From VRUE01 sp963732225 (GTDB lineage: Bacteria > Actinomycetota > Thermoleophilia > Solirubrobacterales > 70-9): 64,000 bases of DNA. The translations under genes were made by a program, and so were the position numbers. This document shows, in pieces, positions 55,209 to 63,652 of this stretch; positions within the stretch are counted from its first letter, which is position 1, and each line of letters opens with the position of its first letter. Location of the stretch: assembly GCA_963732225.1 (NCBI GenBank), contig CAVSYR010000005.1, positions 372,001 to 436,000 on the forward strand, in the 5' to 3' direction. Under the pieces are notes generated by a model, which worked only from the letters and a program-made list of their open reading frames with translations, was not told the origin of the DNA and did no database searches.

Positions 55209-56552
55209 CTACTCGCGATCGAGAACTTCGGCCTCTGCCAGCGCCTCGACCACACCGATCAGAGAATCGAACTGCGGTAGTTCCGCCGGCTCGAAGCCGG
55301 CAGCCTGTGCCACCGCCGAGCGGGTGTAGCCAGAGCCGAAAGGACTCGGCGAGGTGCCACCGAGAAGCAGGTGCTCGAGCGCCGCGACGATCCGCTCGGC
55401 CGCGTGACCGTCGCCGTAGGGGTTTTCCGCCTCGGCCATCTCGCTGTAGGCGATCGGGTCGTTTAGCAAGCGATTGCCCTCGGCGAAGATCCGCTCCGGG
55501 TCAGTGCCGACGAGGCGCAGCGTGCCGGCTTCCAGCCCCTCCGTCCGCTCGGTCGTCTCACGGGCCACGAGCACCGGCTTGTCCAGCGAAGGCGCCTCTT
55601 CCTGGACACCGCCCGAGTCGGTGATCACCATGTCGCAGCGCCTGAGCAGGCGCGAGAAGGTGGCGTAGCCAAGTGGCTCGCCGAGCAGGACGTTGTCGAG
55701 GCCTTCGAGGTTCTCGACCAGTACCTCGCGCACCTTCGGGTTGGGATGCACGGGAAGAACGAAACGCACCTCGGGATGCTCGGCGGCGAGACGCGCCACG
55801 CCGGCAGCGATTCCACGCAGGCCGTCGCCCCAGTTCTCGCGCCTGTGGGCAGTGACGACGACGACCCGGGCGTCGCTGTCGTGGATCTCCTGCAGCTTGG
55901 GGTCAGCAAAGTCGACGTCCATCTTCGAGGCCCACTGGAGCGCATCAATGCCGCTGTTGCCGGTGACGAACACCTGCGAGACCGGCACGTTCTCCCGCGC
56001 CAGGTTCTGCAGGTTGGCGAAGGTGGGCGCGAAGTGGAGGCTGGCGATGGTCGAGATCACCCGCCGGTTGAGCTCCTCCGGGAAGGGAGTCAGATTGCCA
56101 CTGCCGGCGCGCAGGCCGGCCTCGACATGCATCACCGGGATGCGCAGGTGGAAGGAGGCGAGGGCGGCGGCCATCGCCGAGCTGGTGTCGCCGTGGACCA
56201 GCACCGTGGCGGGGCGGCGGCCCTGCAGGGTGTCCTCGACGGTCGGCACGGCGTCGGGCTCCATCTCGAAGCGATCGACGCAGAAGTCTTCGAAGCGGCG
56301 CATCACCGAGGAGACGCGTTCGTTGAGGTTGGCGCGGCGCGAGCCCGCCCAGAGCACCACGTCGGACTTGATCCCGGCCAACTCGAAGATGTAGTCGACC
56401 ATGCGGTTGTGCTGGCCGGTGGAGACGACGATCGGCTCGTAGTGCTCGCTCTCCCGCAGGGCAAGGATGATCGGCACCAGCTTGATCGCCTCTGGACGGG
56501 TGCCGACGACAATCGGCACGGCAAGCTTCGAATTTGGCTTCAACATGAGCAC
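55209..56552 (-). CDS. wecB: UDP-N-acetylglucosamine 2-epimerase (non-hydrolysing)
   Basis: Interconverts UDP-GlcNAc and UDP-ManNAc. Motifs: VGTRPEAIKLVPIILALR, STGQHNRMVDYIFE, VLVHGDTSSAMAAAL, HVEAGLRAG, FPEELNRRVIS, HRRENWGDG, PVHPNPKVREVL and ITDSGGVQEEAPSLDKPVLV. 447 residues, longer than the usual ~375; the excess is mainly a C-terminal tail (residues about 385-447, GGTSPSPFGSGYTRSAVAQA) with no recognised domain. Heads the wecB-glycosyltransferase-uvrB run. Confidence 0.95.
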   Translation of the reverse strand: MLMLKPNSKLAVPIVVGTRPEAIKLVPIILALRESEHYEPIVVSTGQHNRMVDYIFELAGIKSDVVLWAGSRRANLNERVSSVMRRFEDFCVDRFEMEPDAVPTVEDTLQGRRPATVLVHGDTSSAMAAALASFHLRIPVMHVEAGLRAGSGNLTPFPEELNRRVISTIASLHFAPTFANLQNLARENVPVSQVFVTGNSGIDALQWASKMDVDFADPKLQEIHDSDARVVVVTAHRRENWGDGLRGIAAGVARLAAEHPEVRFVLPVHPNPKVREVLVENLEGLDNVLLGEPLGYATFSRLLRRCDMVITDSGGVQEEAPSLDKPVLVARETTERTEGLEAGTLRLVGTDPERIFAEGNRLLNDPIAYSEMAEAENPYGDGHAAERIVAALEHLLLGGTSPSPFGSGYTRSAVAQAAGFEPAELPQFDSLIGVVEALAEAEVLDRE

Positions 56553-56612
56553 TACCCGTATCGGTGCCCTTCGAGGTGGCCTTGAATTTCAAATGCTGGA
56601 AGACTGCGCGCG

Positions 56613-56981
56613 ATGACGCGTTCGCAGAAGGCCCTGGCCGGATTCTTCGCCTTTACCGGGACGATGCACTTCGTCATCCCGCGCAGCTACGAGGCGATGA
56701 TGCCGCCCTCGCTGCCCCGCCACCATGAGGCGGTTGTGGTCAGCGGCATCGCCGAGATCGTCGGCGGCCTCGCAGTGGCGAAGCCCTCGACCCGCCGCTT
56801 CGCCCGCTGGTGGCTGCTGGCCCTGCTCGTCGCGGTCTTCCCCGCCAACGTGCACATGGCGGCCAACCCGGAGCAGGTGCGAGGACTTGACCTGAAGCGG
56901 GTCCCGCGCTGGGCACTCTGGGCGAGGCTGCCATTGCAGCCACTGGCGATGCTCTGGGTCTGGCGCGCCACACGCGCCTGA
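56613..56981 (+). CDS. DoxX-like small membrane protein
   Basis: 122 residues with four hydrophobic segments (ALAGFFAFTGTMHFVIP; AVVVSGIAEIVGGLAVA; WWLLALLVAVFPANVHMA; WARLPLQPLAMLWVW). The GxxHF start and IAEIVGG segment fit DoxX/DUF-type four-helix proteins of unknown or redox-linked role. Divergent from wecB, 80 bases upstream of the XRE regulator on the same strand. Confidence 0.8.
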   Translation: MTRSQKALAGFFAFTGTMHFVIPRSYEAMMPPSLPRHHEAVVVSGIAEIVGGLAVAKPSTRRFARWWLLALLVAVFPANVHMAANPEQVRGLDLKRVPRWALWARLPLQPLAMLWVWRATRA

Positions 56982-57003
56982 TCCGTATATAAACGTGTGG
57001 TTT

Positions 57004-57048
57004 TGTCTGCGAATGTTTTTGGCTGTAGCCCTTCTGTCTTCGCAGACA
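57004..57048. promoter_or_regulatory. inverted repeat in the leader of the XRE regulator gene
   Basis: TGTCTGCGAA at 57004-57013 and TTCGCAGACA at 57039-57048 are perfect 10-base reverse complements 25 bases apart; a shorter stem TCTGTC/GACAGA (57033-57038, 57045-57050) nests over the second site. The site lies 14 to 58 bases before the ATG, a classical place for an autoregulatory operator or an RNA hairpin near the ribosome site. The upstream part (56985-57000) is AT-rich (TATATAAA) and may hold the -10. Confidence 0.6.
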
Positions 57049-57061
57049 GAGAATCGCCCGA

Positions 57062-57310
57062 ATGAAACCACGCGAACGTTTCGCAATTAATCTGCGTAAA
57101 GCGCGCAAGGCGAAGGGGGTCTCGCAGGAGGAGCTTGGCTTCCGCTGCGATCTGCACCGCACCGAGATCTCCCTGCTCGAGCGCGGTGGCCGCGAGCCCC
57201 GACTGGGCACGATCGTCAAGCTCGCCGGCTCCCTCGACACCACCCCGGAACAGCTCTGCGAGGGCGTCACCTGGCTGCCCGGCAAGAGCAAATTTCAGAT
57301 CAAGAAGTAA
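57062..57310 (+). CDS. small XRE-family helix-turn-helix regulator
   Basis: 82 residues that are almost only a Cro/CI-type HTH: INLRKARKAKGVSQEELGFR, CDLHRTEISLLERGGREPRL and GTIVKLAGSLDTTPEQLCEG. No effector domain. Such stand-alone XRE proteins often repress themselves and a neighbour; the inverted repeat in its own leader fits. The target is unknown. Convergent with the 174-residue gene downstream (9-base gap). Confidence 0.9.
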   Translation: MKPRERFAINLRKARKAKGVSQEELGFRCDLHRTEISLLERGGREPRLGTIVKLAGSLDTTPEQLCEGVTWLPGKSKFQIKK

Positions 57311-57319
57311 CGCCCGAAG

Positions 57320-57844
57320 CTAGGGCAGGAATCCTTCGAGCAGTTCCTGGGCAGGGCCGAGGAAACCTTCGACGTTGTTGAGCAGGGATTCGGCGTTGTT
57401 GATCAGTTCGATCGCCTGATCGAGCGGGATGCTGCGCAGCGTTTCGCGCAACGGCGCGGCCAGGATCGGATTCAACGCACCGGCTTCTTCGGCATCGTCG
57501 ACGGCGCGCAGCAGGCCGGCCCTGACTGCCTTTGCCAGCTTGGCGTCGCTGATGTCATAACGCTCTTTGAAGCGTTCGCGTGACTCCGGCGAGGCCAGAG
57601 CCTGGGCCAGGGTCTCGCGGCTGACCCCAAGCTGACAGGCGGCGCCGTCGAGGGCCGAGAGAGTGAACTGCTCGGCGATCTGCTGCAGGCCTTCCGGGTT
57701 GCGCCAGGCACGGTGCTTGCAGGGGTCCTGGGTCTTCTCCGGCGTGTAGGAAGCCCCGCCCGCGGCGAGGTATATGCCGACCAGGAGCACGGCGGAGACG
57801 ATCGCCCCGCCGACGAGGAAGAGTGACCGCCGCTCGGCGTTCAC
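57320..57844 (-). CDS. membrane-anchored helical protein (174 aa), function unknown
   Basis: N-terminal helix (residues 8-28, LFLVGGAIVSAVLLVGIYLA) with no lipobox; the rest is an extracytoplasmic mostly helical region, with Cys in DPCKH and AACQLG and the pattern LAQALASPESRERFKERYDI. The start overlaps the MFS stop by ATGA. No family recognised; possible secreted partner of that transporter or a wall-anchored protein. Confidence 0.75.
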   Translation of the reverse strand: MNAERRSLFLVGGAIVSAVLLVGIYLAAGGASYTPEKTQDPCKHRAWRNPEGLQQIAEQFTLSALDGAACQLGVSRETLAQALASPESRERFKERYDISDAKLAKAVRAGLLRAVDDAEEAGALNPILAAPLRETLRSIPLDQAIELINNAESLLNNVEGFLGPAQELLEGFLP

Positions 57845-59214
57845 AGCTCCACTTTCCGCGCCAGACCGATCGGAATCAGCGAGAGCAGGCCGATCAGGGC
57901 AGCGAGACCAAAGGACGGGCTGAAGGCATGGGTTGCGCCGCGGTTGAGCTGGTCCTGCAGTTCTTCACGCAACTGGACCACCTGATCGTGTTCTTCGGGA
58001 TCGCTGGGCAGCGGTTCGAAGGCCGGACCGATCGTCGGCACCTTGCCCTTCTCTTCGTCCAGGCGACTGGCGATTTTCTGCGCCAGATCGAGCTTGAGCA
58101 GCGGCGGCACATTCGAGTCGAGGACCACCGCGGTGCCGGCATTGATCGCGTCGTGGCGTTGCTGGGCGATGTCGTGGGTGAAGATCGGCGTCACCGCGAG
58201 AATCCCGATGACGACGCCGGCGTGGCGGGCGGAGATCGTCCAGCCGCCGTGAATCGCTTGCGGCGCCCGGCCGCTCAACGCGGTCTCGGTCAACGCCGAG
58301 AGCACCAGGGCGAGTCCGATCCCGATCATCACCTGTGGGGGTACGGTCAGCGCAACCTCCGCCTTGGGCAGCAGCGCCAGCCCGCCAAGCCCGCCGGAGA
58401 CGAGGATCGCGCCGGCGGCGGCGCGCGCTCGCGGGCTCGGCACGAGCCCGTTGAGGCGGCTGCCGAGCAGCGCCGCCAGCGGCATCACGCTGACCACGAT
58501 CGCGGCGCCGATCGGACTCAGGCGCCAGCCTTCGATCAGCAGCAGCACGAGTAGGAAGAGGGCACCGGCAATGGCCGCCGAGACCAGTGCCAGTGCCAAG
58601 TTGGCAAGAAAGTGCGGCCTGCCAGTCCGGCGCAACTCGGTCGAGAGCACCCCGGTGGCGGCCTCGTGCCGGGCGACGGCCAGGATCGGCACCGCGGCGG
58701 CAAGCGCGATCGGCACCTGGATCAGGAAGATCGACTGCCAGGAGACCAGCTCAGTGAGCAGGCCGCCTACCGCTGGTCCCAGCGCCGCCCCGGTTGCCCC
58801 TGCCGTAGCCCATAGCGCTGCGGCGCGGCGCTCGGAGCCGACCGTTGCCGGCAGCAGCTCCAGCACCGCGGTGACCGCCAGGGCGCCGCCAAGCGCCTGC
58901 ACGCAACGGGCCGCGATCAGGGTGCTGAGCTGGTCCGAGACGGCGCAGGCCAGGCCGGCGCCGGCAAAGACCGCGAGCCCAACCGCGGCGGCGCGGCCGG
59001 GCCCGACCCGGCGCGCGAGCAGCGCCGCCGGCACGGCGGCAAGCGCCATCACCAGGTTGAAGGAGACGAGAACCCAGCTGACGCCGGCGACGCTGGCGTC
59101 GAGCTGGCGGTAGATATCGGGCAGGGCGAGGACGACGATCGAGGAGTCGGCCAGGACGAGGCCGACGGCGAGCGCCAGCGCCGCGACGCGGGGCCGTGGG
59201 GCCTCGGCGCTCAA
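57841..59214 (-). CDS. major facilitator superfamily transporter (drug efflux, DHA2-like)
   Basis: 457 residues from TTG at 59214, which overlaps the transglycosylase TGA (TTGA). About 12-14 helices: ALAVGLVLADSSIVVLALPD (motif near helix 1), VSWVLVSFNLVMALAAVPAA, LLARRVGPGRAAAVGLAVF, RCVQALGGALAVTAVLELLP and GATGAALGPAVGGLL (motif C, antiporter). A soluble insert near the C-terminus (LDEEKGKVPTIGPAFEPLPS) is unusual. Substrate unknown. The earlier frame to 59334 lies inside the upstream gene. Confidence 0.85.
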   Translation of the reverse strand: MSAEAPRPRVAALALAVGLVLADSSIVVLALPDIYRQLDASVAGVSWVLVSFNLVMALAAVPAALLARRVGPGRAAAVGLAVFAGAGLACAVSDQLSTLIAARCVQALGGALAVTAVLELLPATVGSERRAAALWATAGATGAALGPAVGGLLTELVSWQSIFLIQVPIALAAAVPILAVARHEAATGVLSTELRRTGRPHFLANLALALVSAAIAGALFLLVLLLIEGWRLSPIGAAIVVSVMPLAALLGSRLNGLVPSPRARAAAGAILVSGGLGGLALLPKAEVALTVPPQVMIGIGLALVLSALTETALSGRAPQAIHGGWTISARHAGVVIGILAVTPIFTHDIAQQRHDAINAGTAVVLDSNVPPLLKLDLAQKIASRLDEEKGKVPTIGPAFEPLPSDPEEHDQVVQLREELQDQLNRGATHAFSPSFGLAALIGLLSLIPIGLARKVEL

Positions 59215-59804
59215 TAGCCCAGCTCCCGCGGGTACTTGTCGCGGTAGGCGCGCTGCTTGTCGAGCACCTCTTCGACGTAGGCACGGGTTTCGGGAAACGG
59301 GATACCCTCCACGCTCAAATCGCTCCCACCCCACTTGTCGACATTGGCAGGCCCCGCGTTGTAGGCAGCGAGCGCGGCGACCACGTCGCCGTCATAGCGA
59401 TCGAGCAGTTCGCGCAGCAGGTAGGTGCCGTAGCGAATGTTGATTTCGGGATCGCTCAAGTCCTGGAGCTTGAAGGTCGTGCCGCCGCTGTGTCGCTCGA
59501 TTTCGTTGGCGGCTTCCGGTGTGATCTGCATCAGCCCGCGGGCGCCGGCGCTCGAAGTGCGATCGCTGAACTTCGACTCGGAGTAGATGACCGCGGCGAT
59601 CAGGGCGGCATCGACGTCCTTTTCGTGCGCTTGCTGACGAATTACGTCCTCGTGTTTCAGCGGCAGCGTCAGCTCCTGAATCGCCTTGTCCACAGTCCCC
59701 GCCAGCAGCACCCCGGCGACGATAGCGGCGGCGACCAAGGCGGCGCCAATCGCCAGGCGGCGCCTTCTCCGTTTCGTAACGGGGCGATTTCGCGCTCGGC
59801 TCAT
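59211..59804 (-). CDS. lytic transglycosylase (SLT domain), membrane-anchored
   Basis: 197 residues. Basic N-terminus and one helix (RRLAIGAALVAAAIVAGVLL, about 17-36), then an SLT/Slt70-like domain: AALIAAVIYSESKFSDR with catalytic Glu, SAGARGLMQITPEAA, NIRYGTYLLRELLDRY and AALAAYNAGPANVDKW. Cleaves peptidoglycan glycan strands outside the membrane. Start overlaps the coaE stop (ATGA). Confidence 0.93.
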   Translation of the reverse strand: MSRARNRPVTKRRRRRLAIGAALVAAAIVAGVLLAGTVDKAIQELTLPLKHEDVIRQQAHEKDVDAALIAAVIYSESKFSDRTSSAGARGLMQITPEAANEIERHSGGTTFKLQDLSDPEINIRYGTYLLRELLDRYDGDVVAALAAYNAGPANVDKWGGSDLSVEGIPFPETRAYVEEVLDKQRAYRDKYPRELGY

Positions 59805-60379
59805 CCAGCCAGCTTCGCGATGAGAGCGGACAGGCGCTGCTCGAGCTGCTCGAGCGTGCCGTCGTTCTCGATCACGTGCTCGGCGCGGGCCGCCTTGTCC
59901 TCCTGGGCCAACTGGCGCGCGTCGCGCTCGCCAACCAGCGCGTGGCCGCGCGCCTCGGCGCGGGCACGGCGAACCTCGTCGGGGGTGACGACGGCAACGG
60001 TGGTATCGAAGACGGTCTCCATCTCGGACTCGAAGAGCAGCGGCACCTCGACGACGGCAATCCCGACGCCCTCGTCCAGCGAGGCGAGCCAGCTGCCGAT
60101 CCGTTCGCCGACCAGCGGATGGATCTGCGCCTCCAGCCATTTCAGCTGCCCTGGGTCCGCAAACACGACTTCGCCGATCTTGCTGCGGTCGACCCTCCCC
60201 TCAGGCGCCACCTCGGGGCCCCAGCGCTCGACCAAACGCCCCAGCAACGGTTCGGAATCGAGCAGCTCGTGGACCACCGCGTCGCTGGAGATAGTCGCCG
60301 CCCCAAGCCGCTCAAAGGCCGCGAGAGACTCTGACTTCCCAGCCGCAATACCACCGGTCAAGCCGATAGTCAGCGGCAC
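59801..60379 (-). CDS. coaE: dephospho-CoA kinase
   Basis: Last step of CoA synthesis. 192 residues: IGLTGGIAAGKSESLAAFER (P-loop), ISSDAVVHELL, GEVVFADPGQLKWLEAQIHP, VVEVPLLFESEMETVFDTTV and VTPDEVRRARAEAR. Six bases after rpsA stop; CoaE next to RpsA or polA is common. Ends overlapping the transglycosylase. Confidence 0.96.
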   Translation of the reverse strand: MPLTIGLTGGIAAGKSESLAAFERLGAATISSDAVVHELLDSEPLLGRLVERWGPEVAPEGRVDRSKIGEVVFADPGQLKWLEAQIHPLVGERIGSWLASLDEGVGIAVVEVPLLFESEMETVFDTTVAVVTPDEVRRARAEARGHALVGERDARQLAQEDKAARAEHVIENDGTLEQLEQRLSALIAKLAG

Positions 60380-60385
60380 AACGAG

Positions 60386-61903
60386 CTAAGACTCGGAGGG
60401 TTCCTCAGCAGGCGACTCGGCCTCACTGGACTCACCAGCGGCCTCATCGGTGTCATCAGGCGAATCCGGCCGCTCCTGCACCGATTCCCCCTCCTGCTCC
60501 TCGCCGCCCTCTTCCTCAGGCGCCTCGGCAACCGGCTCTTCAGCAACCTCAGCTGGAGTCTCCTCAGCAGCAGGAACCTCCTCAACCTCAGAAGCCGGGG
60601 CCTCTTCGGCGGCAACAGGCTCGGCCTCCTCGGCAGCGGGCTCCTCGGCGACCTCGCCGGATGCCTCGTCCACGACAGGACCCGCGGCCTCGGCCTCTGA
60701 GCCCTCATCAGATGAACCCTCTGCAGCCTGAATCTGCGCGCCGAGATCGCCCATCGGCATCTTCTGCTCCTCAACCTGCTTGATGCTGAGCGAAAGCCTG
60801 CGTCGCTCCTCGTCGATCTCGAGGATCTTGACGTCGAGCGTGGCACCCGGCTCAACCACCTCGCTGGGGCTCTCGACGTGGTGGTCGGCGAGCTCGGAGA
60901 TGTGGACCAGGCCCTCGACGCCGGGCAGGATCTCGACGAAGGCGCCGAAGGCGACCACCTTGGTCACCGTGCCGCCAAGCACGTCGCCGGGACGGTGGGC
61001 GCTGATCACGCGCTGCCAGGGGTCCTCCTGGGTCTGCTTCAGGCCGAGGGAGATGCGCTGGCGGTCGCGGTCGATGTCGAGCACCTTGATCCGCACGGTG
61101 TCGCCGATCGCCACCACCTCGGACGGGTGGTTGACGTGGCTCCAGGAAAGCTCAGATATATGGATCAGGCCGTCGATGCCGTCGAGGTCGACGAAGGCGC
61201 CGAAGTCGACGATGTTGGAGATCTTGCCCTCGACGACCTGGCCGGGCTCGAGGCGGCCGAGGATCTGCTCGCGCACCTCCTTGCGCTCTTCCTCGAGCAC
61301 GGCGCGCCGCGAGAGCACCACGTTGTTGCGGCTGCGGTTGAGCTCGATCACTTTGCACTCGAGCGTCTGACTCATGAACTCGTCGAGGTTGTGGACGCGG
61401 CGGATGTCGACCAGCGAGGCGGGCAGGAAGCCGCGCACCCCGAGGTCGAGGATGAGGCCGCCCTTGACGACCTCGATCACGTTGCCCTCGACCGGTTCGC
61501 CCGACTCGGCAGCGGCCTCGATGCGGCGCCAGGCCTTCTCGAAGCGGGCGCGCTTCTTGGAGAGGACGAGGCGACCGTCAGCGTCTTCCTTGGTCAGGAC
61601 GAGGGCATCGACCTCCTCACCCTGCTCGACCTCGTCGGCCGGGTTGACCGACTTGCGAATCGAGAGCTCGTGCGAGGGGATGACTCCCTCCGACTTGTAG
61701 CCGATGTCGACCAGGACCTCGTCCTTGTCGATCCGCACGACCTTGCCCTTGACGACGTCGCCCTCCTCGAAGGAGACCATCGTCGCCGCGTAGTTGGGGA
61801 CGATCTTGCCGTCGATTTCGAGCAGCAAGCCTCCCGAGCCCTCAACCGGCGAGCCGGCGGGAGTCTCAGAATCAGGGGTCAAGGTCGTATCGGTCACGGA
61901 CAC
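60386..61903 (-). CDS. rpsA: 30S ribosomal protein S1 with long acidic tail
   Basis: Binds mRNA at the ribosome. 505 residues: four S1 domains at about 46-115, 131-198, 216-284 and 301-371 (e.g. GDVVKGKVVRIDKDEVLVDI; GQVVEGKISNIVDFGAFVDL; GLIHISELSW; GLVHISELAD). After residue ~385 there is a ~120-residue Glu/Ala/Pro-rich acidic tail (EAEAAGPVVDEASGEVAEEP and similar). GTG start at 61903; the nearest strong Shine-Dalgarno is 33 bases further upstream and points at a different frame, so the start is not certain. Confidence 0.95.
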   Translation of the reverse strand: MSVTDTTLTPDSETPAGSPVEGSGGLLLEIDGKIVPNYAATMVSFEEGDVVKGKVVRIDKDEVLVDIGYKSEGVIPSHELSIRKSVNPADEVEQGEEVDALVLTKEDADGRLVLSKKRARFEKAWRRIEAAAESGEPVEGNVIEVVKGGLILDLGVRGFLPASLVDIRRVHNLDEFMSQTLECKVIELNRSRNNVVLSRRAVLEEERKEVREQILGRLEPGQVVEGKISNIVDFGAFVDLDGIDGLIHISELSWSHVNHPSEVVAIGDTVRIKVLDIDRDRQRISLGLKQTQEDPWQRVISAHRPGDVLGGTVTKVVAFGAFVEILPGVEGLVHISELADHHVESPSEVVEPGATLDVKILEIDEERRRLSLSIKQVEEQKMPMGDLGAQIQAAEGSSDEGSEAEAAGPVVDEASGEVAEEPAAEEAEPVAAEEAPASEVEEVPAAEETPAEVAEEPVAEAPEEEGGEEQEGESVQERPDSPDDTDEAAGESSEAESPAEEPSES

Positions 61904-61928
61904 AGCGGCGCATGATTGCAGAAATCAT
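61872..61928 (-). CDS. putative 18-residue leader peptide overlapping the rpsA start
   Basis: ATG at 61928 has an excellent Shine-Dalgarno (AGGAGG at 61942-61937, eight-base spacer). Its frame reads MISAIMRRCVRDRYDLDP and stops at TGA 61872, overlapping the first ten rpsA codons in another frame. rpsA itself lacks a good ribosome site. This could be a translational-coupling or attenuation device for S1 autoregulation, or the ATG could be a decoy. Sequence evidence only. Confidence 0.45.
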   Translation of the reverse strand: MISAIMRRCVRDRYDLDP

Positions 61929-62032
61929 TCCGACCACCTCCTCTGCTCGGGGCCAGTCGCGCTAGTCATGACCGGCGATCTCGCGACTGGCCCCTCCGCG
62001 TCCGGGGGTGTCGGTCTAGATACGCTCCGGGG

Positions 62033-63232
62033 GTGCCAATCCGAGCGACCAAACGCGGCGAGGAGCGGACTCCGCTCGACGGCAGTCACGACGTGTTGAT
62101 CTGCGGTGCCAGCTTTGCCGGCCTCGCGGTCGCCCGCGAGCTGGCCGGATCGGGCGCCGATGTGCTGATCGTCGATCGCTACGAGATCGGCGAGCGCCAG
62201 ACCTCGGCCTGTGGCATCCCAACCGTGTGGATGGAAGCGCTGGGCTTGATGGACGCCGAGCGCCAGCGCTTCGACTCGCTGCTGATGCACACCCCGCACG
62301 GCGACTCGCGCTACCGCCTGCCCTTCACCTTCTCCACCTTTGACTACCGCGAGCTCTGCGCCCTGCTCTGGCGCGACTGCGACGCCCGCTTCGAGACCGC
62401 CAAGGTCAACGGCCGGGCGCCGGCGGCAAACGGTGACGGCGCGATCGCGATCGACACCGACCGCGGCGTGATCTCGGCGCCGCTCGTCGTCGACGCCCTG
62501 GGCTGGCGCCGCATGCTGGCCAACGGCGACGGCTACCAGCCGCCCGACGCGCCGCTCTCGCGTGGCCTCGAGGTCCACCCCGGAGGCAAAGGCGAGGATC
62601 TGGAGATCTGGATCGACCGCCGCTACGTACCGGCCGGCTACGGCTGGAGCTTCCCCGCCCGCGACGAGCTGCGCATCGGTGTCGGTTCCTTCGACCCGCG
62701 CTTCCACGTGCGTGAGACGACCGAGCTGCTGGCCGAGGATCTCGACGCCGAGCGGGTCCGCTACCAGGGCAACTGGATCCCCCACAAGCTGCGCAAGGGC
62801 ACCGAGGGCGGCATCTTCTTCGCCGGCGACTCGGCCGGGCACTGCCTGCCGCTCAGCGCCGAGGGCATCCGCACCGCGCTCTACTTCGGCATCGCCCTCG
62901 GCCGCGAGCTGCGCGGCGTCGCCGACGGCTGGCAGGACCGCGAGGCCGCGGCGGCGCGCTTCGCCGAGTTCAACGACTCGCACGAGTGGAAGTTCCGCTG
63001 GATGCTGCGGGTGCAGAAGCTGGTGCCGAAGATCCCGCCGCGCCTGCTCGGGCCGCTGGTCCGCCTGTTCGGCAACAAGCGCTTCATCGATTGGTCCTTC
63101 AGCCACTACCTGCAGATCGCGCCGCCCGAGTTCGCGCGCGGCTCAGCGAACGATCAGAACGGTGCCGGCCAAAAGCAGCACGACGCCGGCGACGCGCTCC
63201 GGGGTGAGCGCGACCTGGTCGAGGCCGAATAG
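62033..63232 (+). CDS. FAD-dependent oxidoreductase (geranylgeranyl-reductase-like)
   Basis: 399 residues from GTG at 62033: Rossmann HDVLICGASFAGLAVARELA, ADVLIVDRYEIG, substrate-channel region, FFAGDSAGHCLPLSAEGIRT (GD motif) and RTALYFGIALGRELRG. Resembles geranylgeranyl reductase / halogenase-like flavoproteins; the substrate (isoprenoid or aromatic) cannot be read. The C-terminal ~30 residues overlap the convergent DMT permease by 90 bases and look non-conserved (GSANDQNGAGQKQHD), so the native 3' end may be a recent extension. Confidence 0.88.
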   Translation: MPIRATKRGEERTPLDGSHDVLICGASFAGLAVARELAGSGADVLIVDRYEIGERQTSACGIPTVWMEALGLMDAERQRFDSLLMHTPHGDSRYRLPFTFSTFDYRELCALLWRDCDARFETAKVNGRAPAANGDGAIAIDTDRGVISAPLVVDALGWRRMLANGDGYQPPDAPLSRGLEVHPGGKGEDLEIWIDRRYVPAGYGWSFPARDELRIGVGSFDPRFHVRETTELLAEDLDAERVRYQGNWIPHKLRKGTEGGIFFAGDSAGHCLPLSAEGIRTALYFGIALGRELRGVADGWQDREAAAARFAEFNDSHEWKFRWMLRVQKLVPKIPPRLLGPLVRLFGNKRFIDWSFSHYLQIAPPEFARGSANDQNGAGQKQHDAGDALRGERDLVEAE

Positions 63233-63580
63233 GCCAAGCCGGTCGATAGCGACCGAGGCTGTCAGCTGACCGGCGATAGTCGCCGCCGCCACACCGCCGG
63301 CCCCGATCGCCGAGACCGTGATCAGCGCGTTGGTGACGTAGATCGCGCCGAGACAGCCGCCGAGCAGGTAGTACCAGCTGACGTCGAAGCTCGAGCCGAT
63401 GCCGCCGGCCTTACCGCTGAGAATGACGATCGACGCTAGCGCGATCGTGCCGATCGCGAAGGAAACGAGCGCGGCTGGAAGGCTGCCCGTGGACCGTCCC
63501 AGGCCGGCGTTGATCGGCGCCTGCAGGGCGATCAGCCCGCCGGCGACCACCGTCAGCAGGACCGCCAGGCCCTTATCCAT
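63143..63580 (-). CDS. DMT-family permease (YdcZ/DUF606 type)
   Basis: 145 residues with about five helices: LAVLLTVVAGGLIALQAPIN, SLPAALVSFAIGTIALASIV, WYYLLGGCLGAIYVTNALIT, GAGGVAAATIAGQLTASVAI and RVAGVVLLLAGTVLIV. The ...GGLIALQAPINA and AATIAGQLTAS patterns are typical of the small YdcZ-like permease group; substrate unknown. It converges on, and overlaps by 90 bases, the flavoprotein gene. Confidence 0.85.
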   Translation of the reverse strand: MDKGLAVLLTVVAGGLIALQAPINAGLGRSTGSLPAALVSFAIGTIALASIVILSGKAGGIGSSFDVSWYYLLGGCLGAIYVTNALITVSAIGAGGVAAATIAGQLTASVAIDRLGLFGLDQVALTPERVAGVVLLLAGTVLIVR

Positions 63581-63652
63581 GGCTCCACCTCCCGAGCTGC
63601 ATCGCTGGGGGCTGCGTGATCTTGGCTATTCCTCGGTGTTGCATCAGTACGC

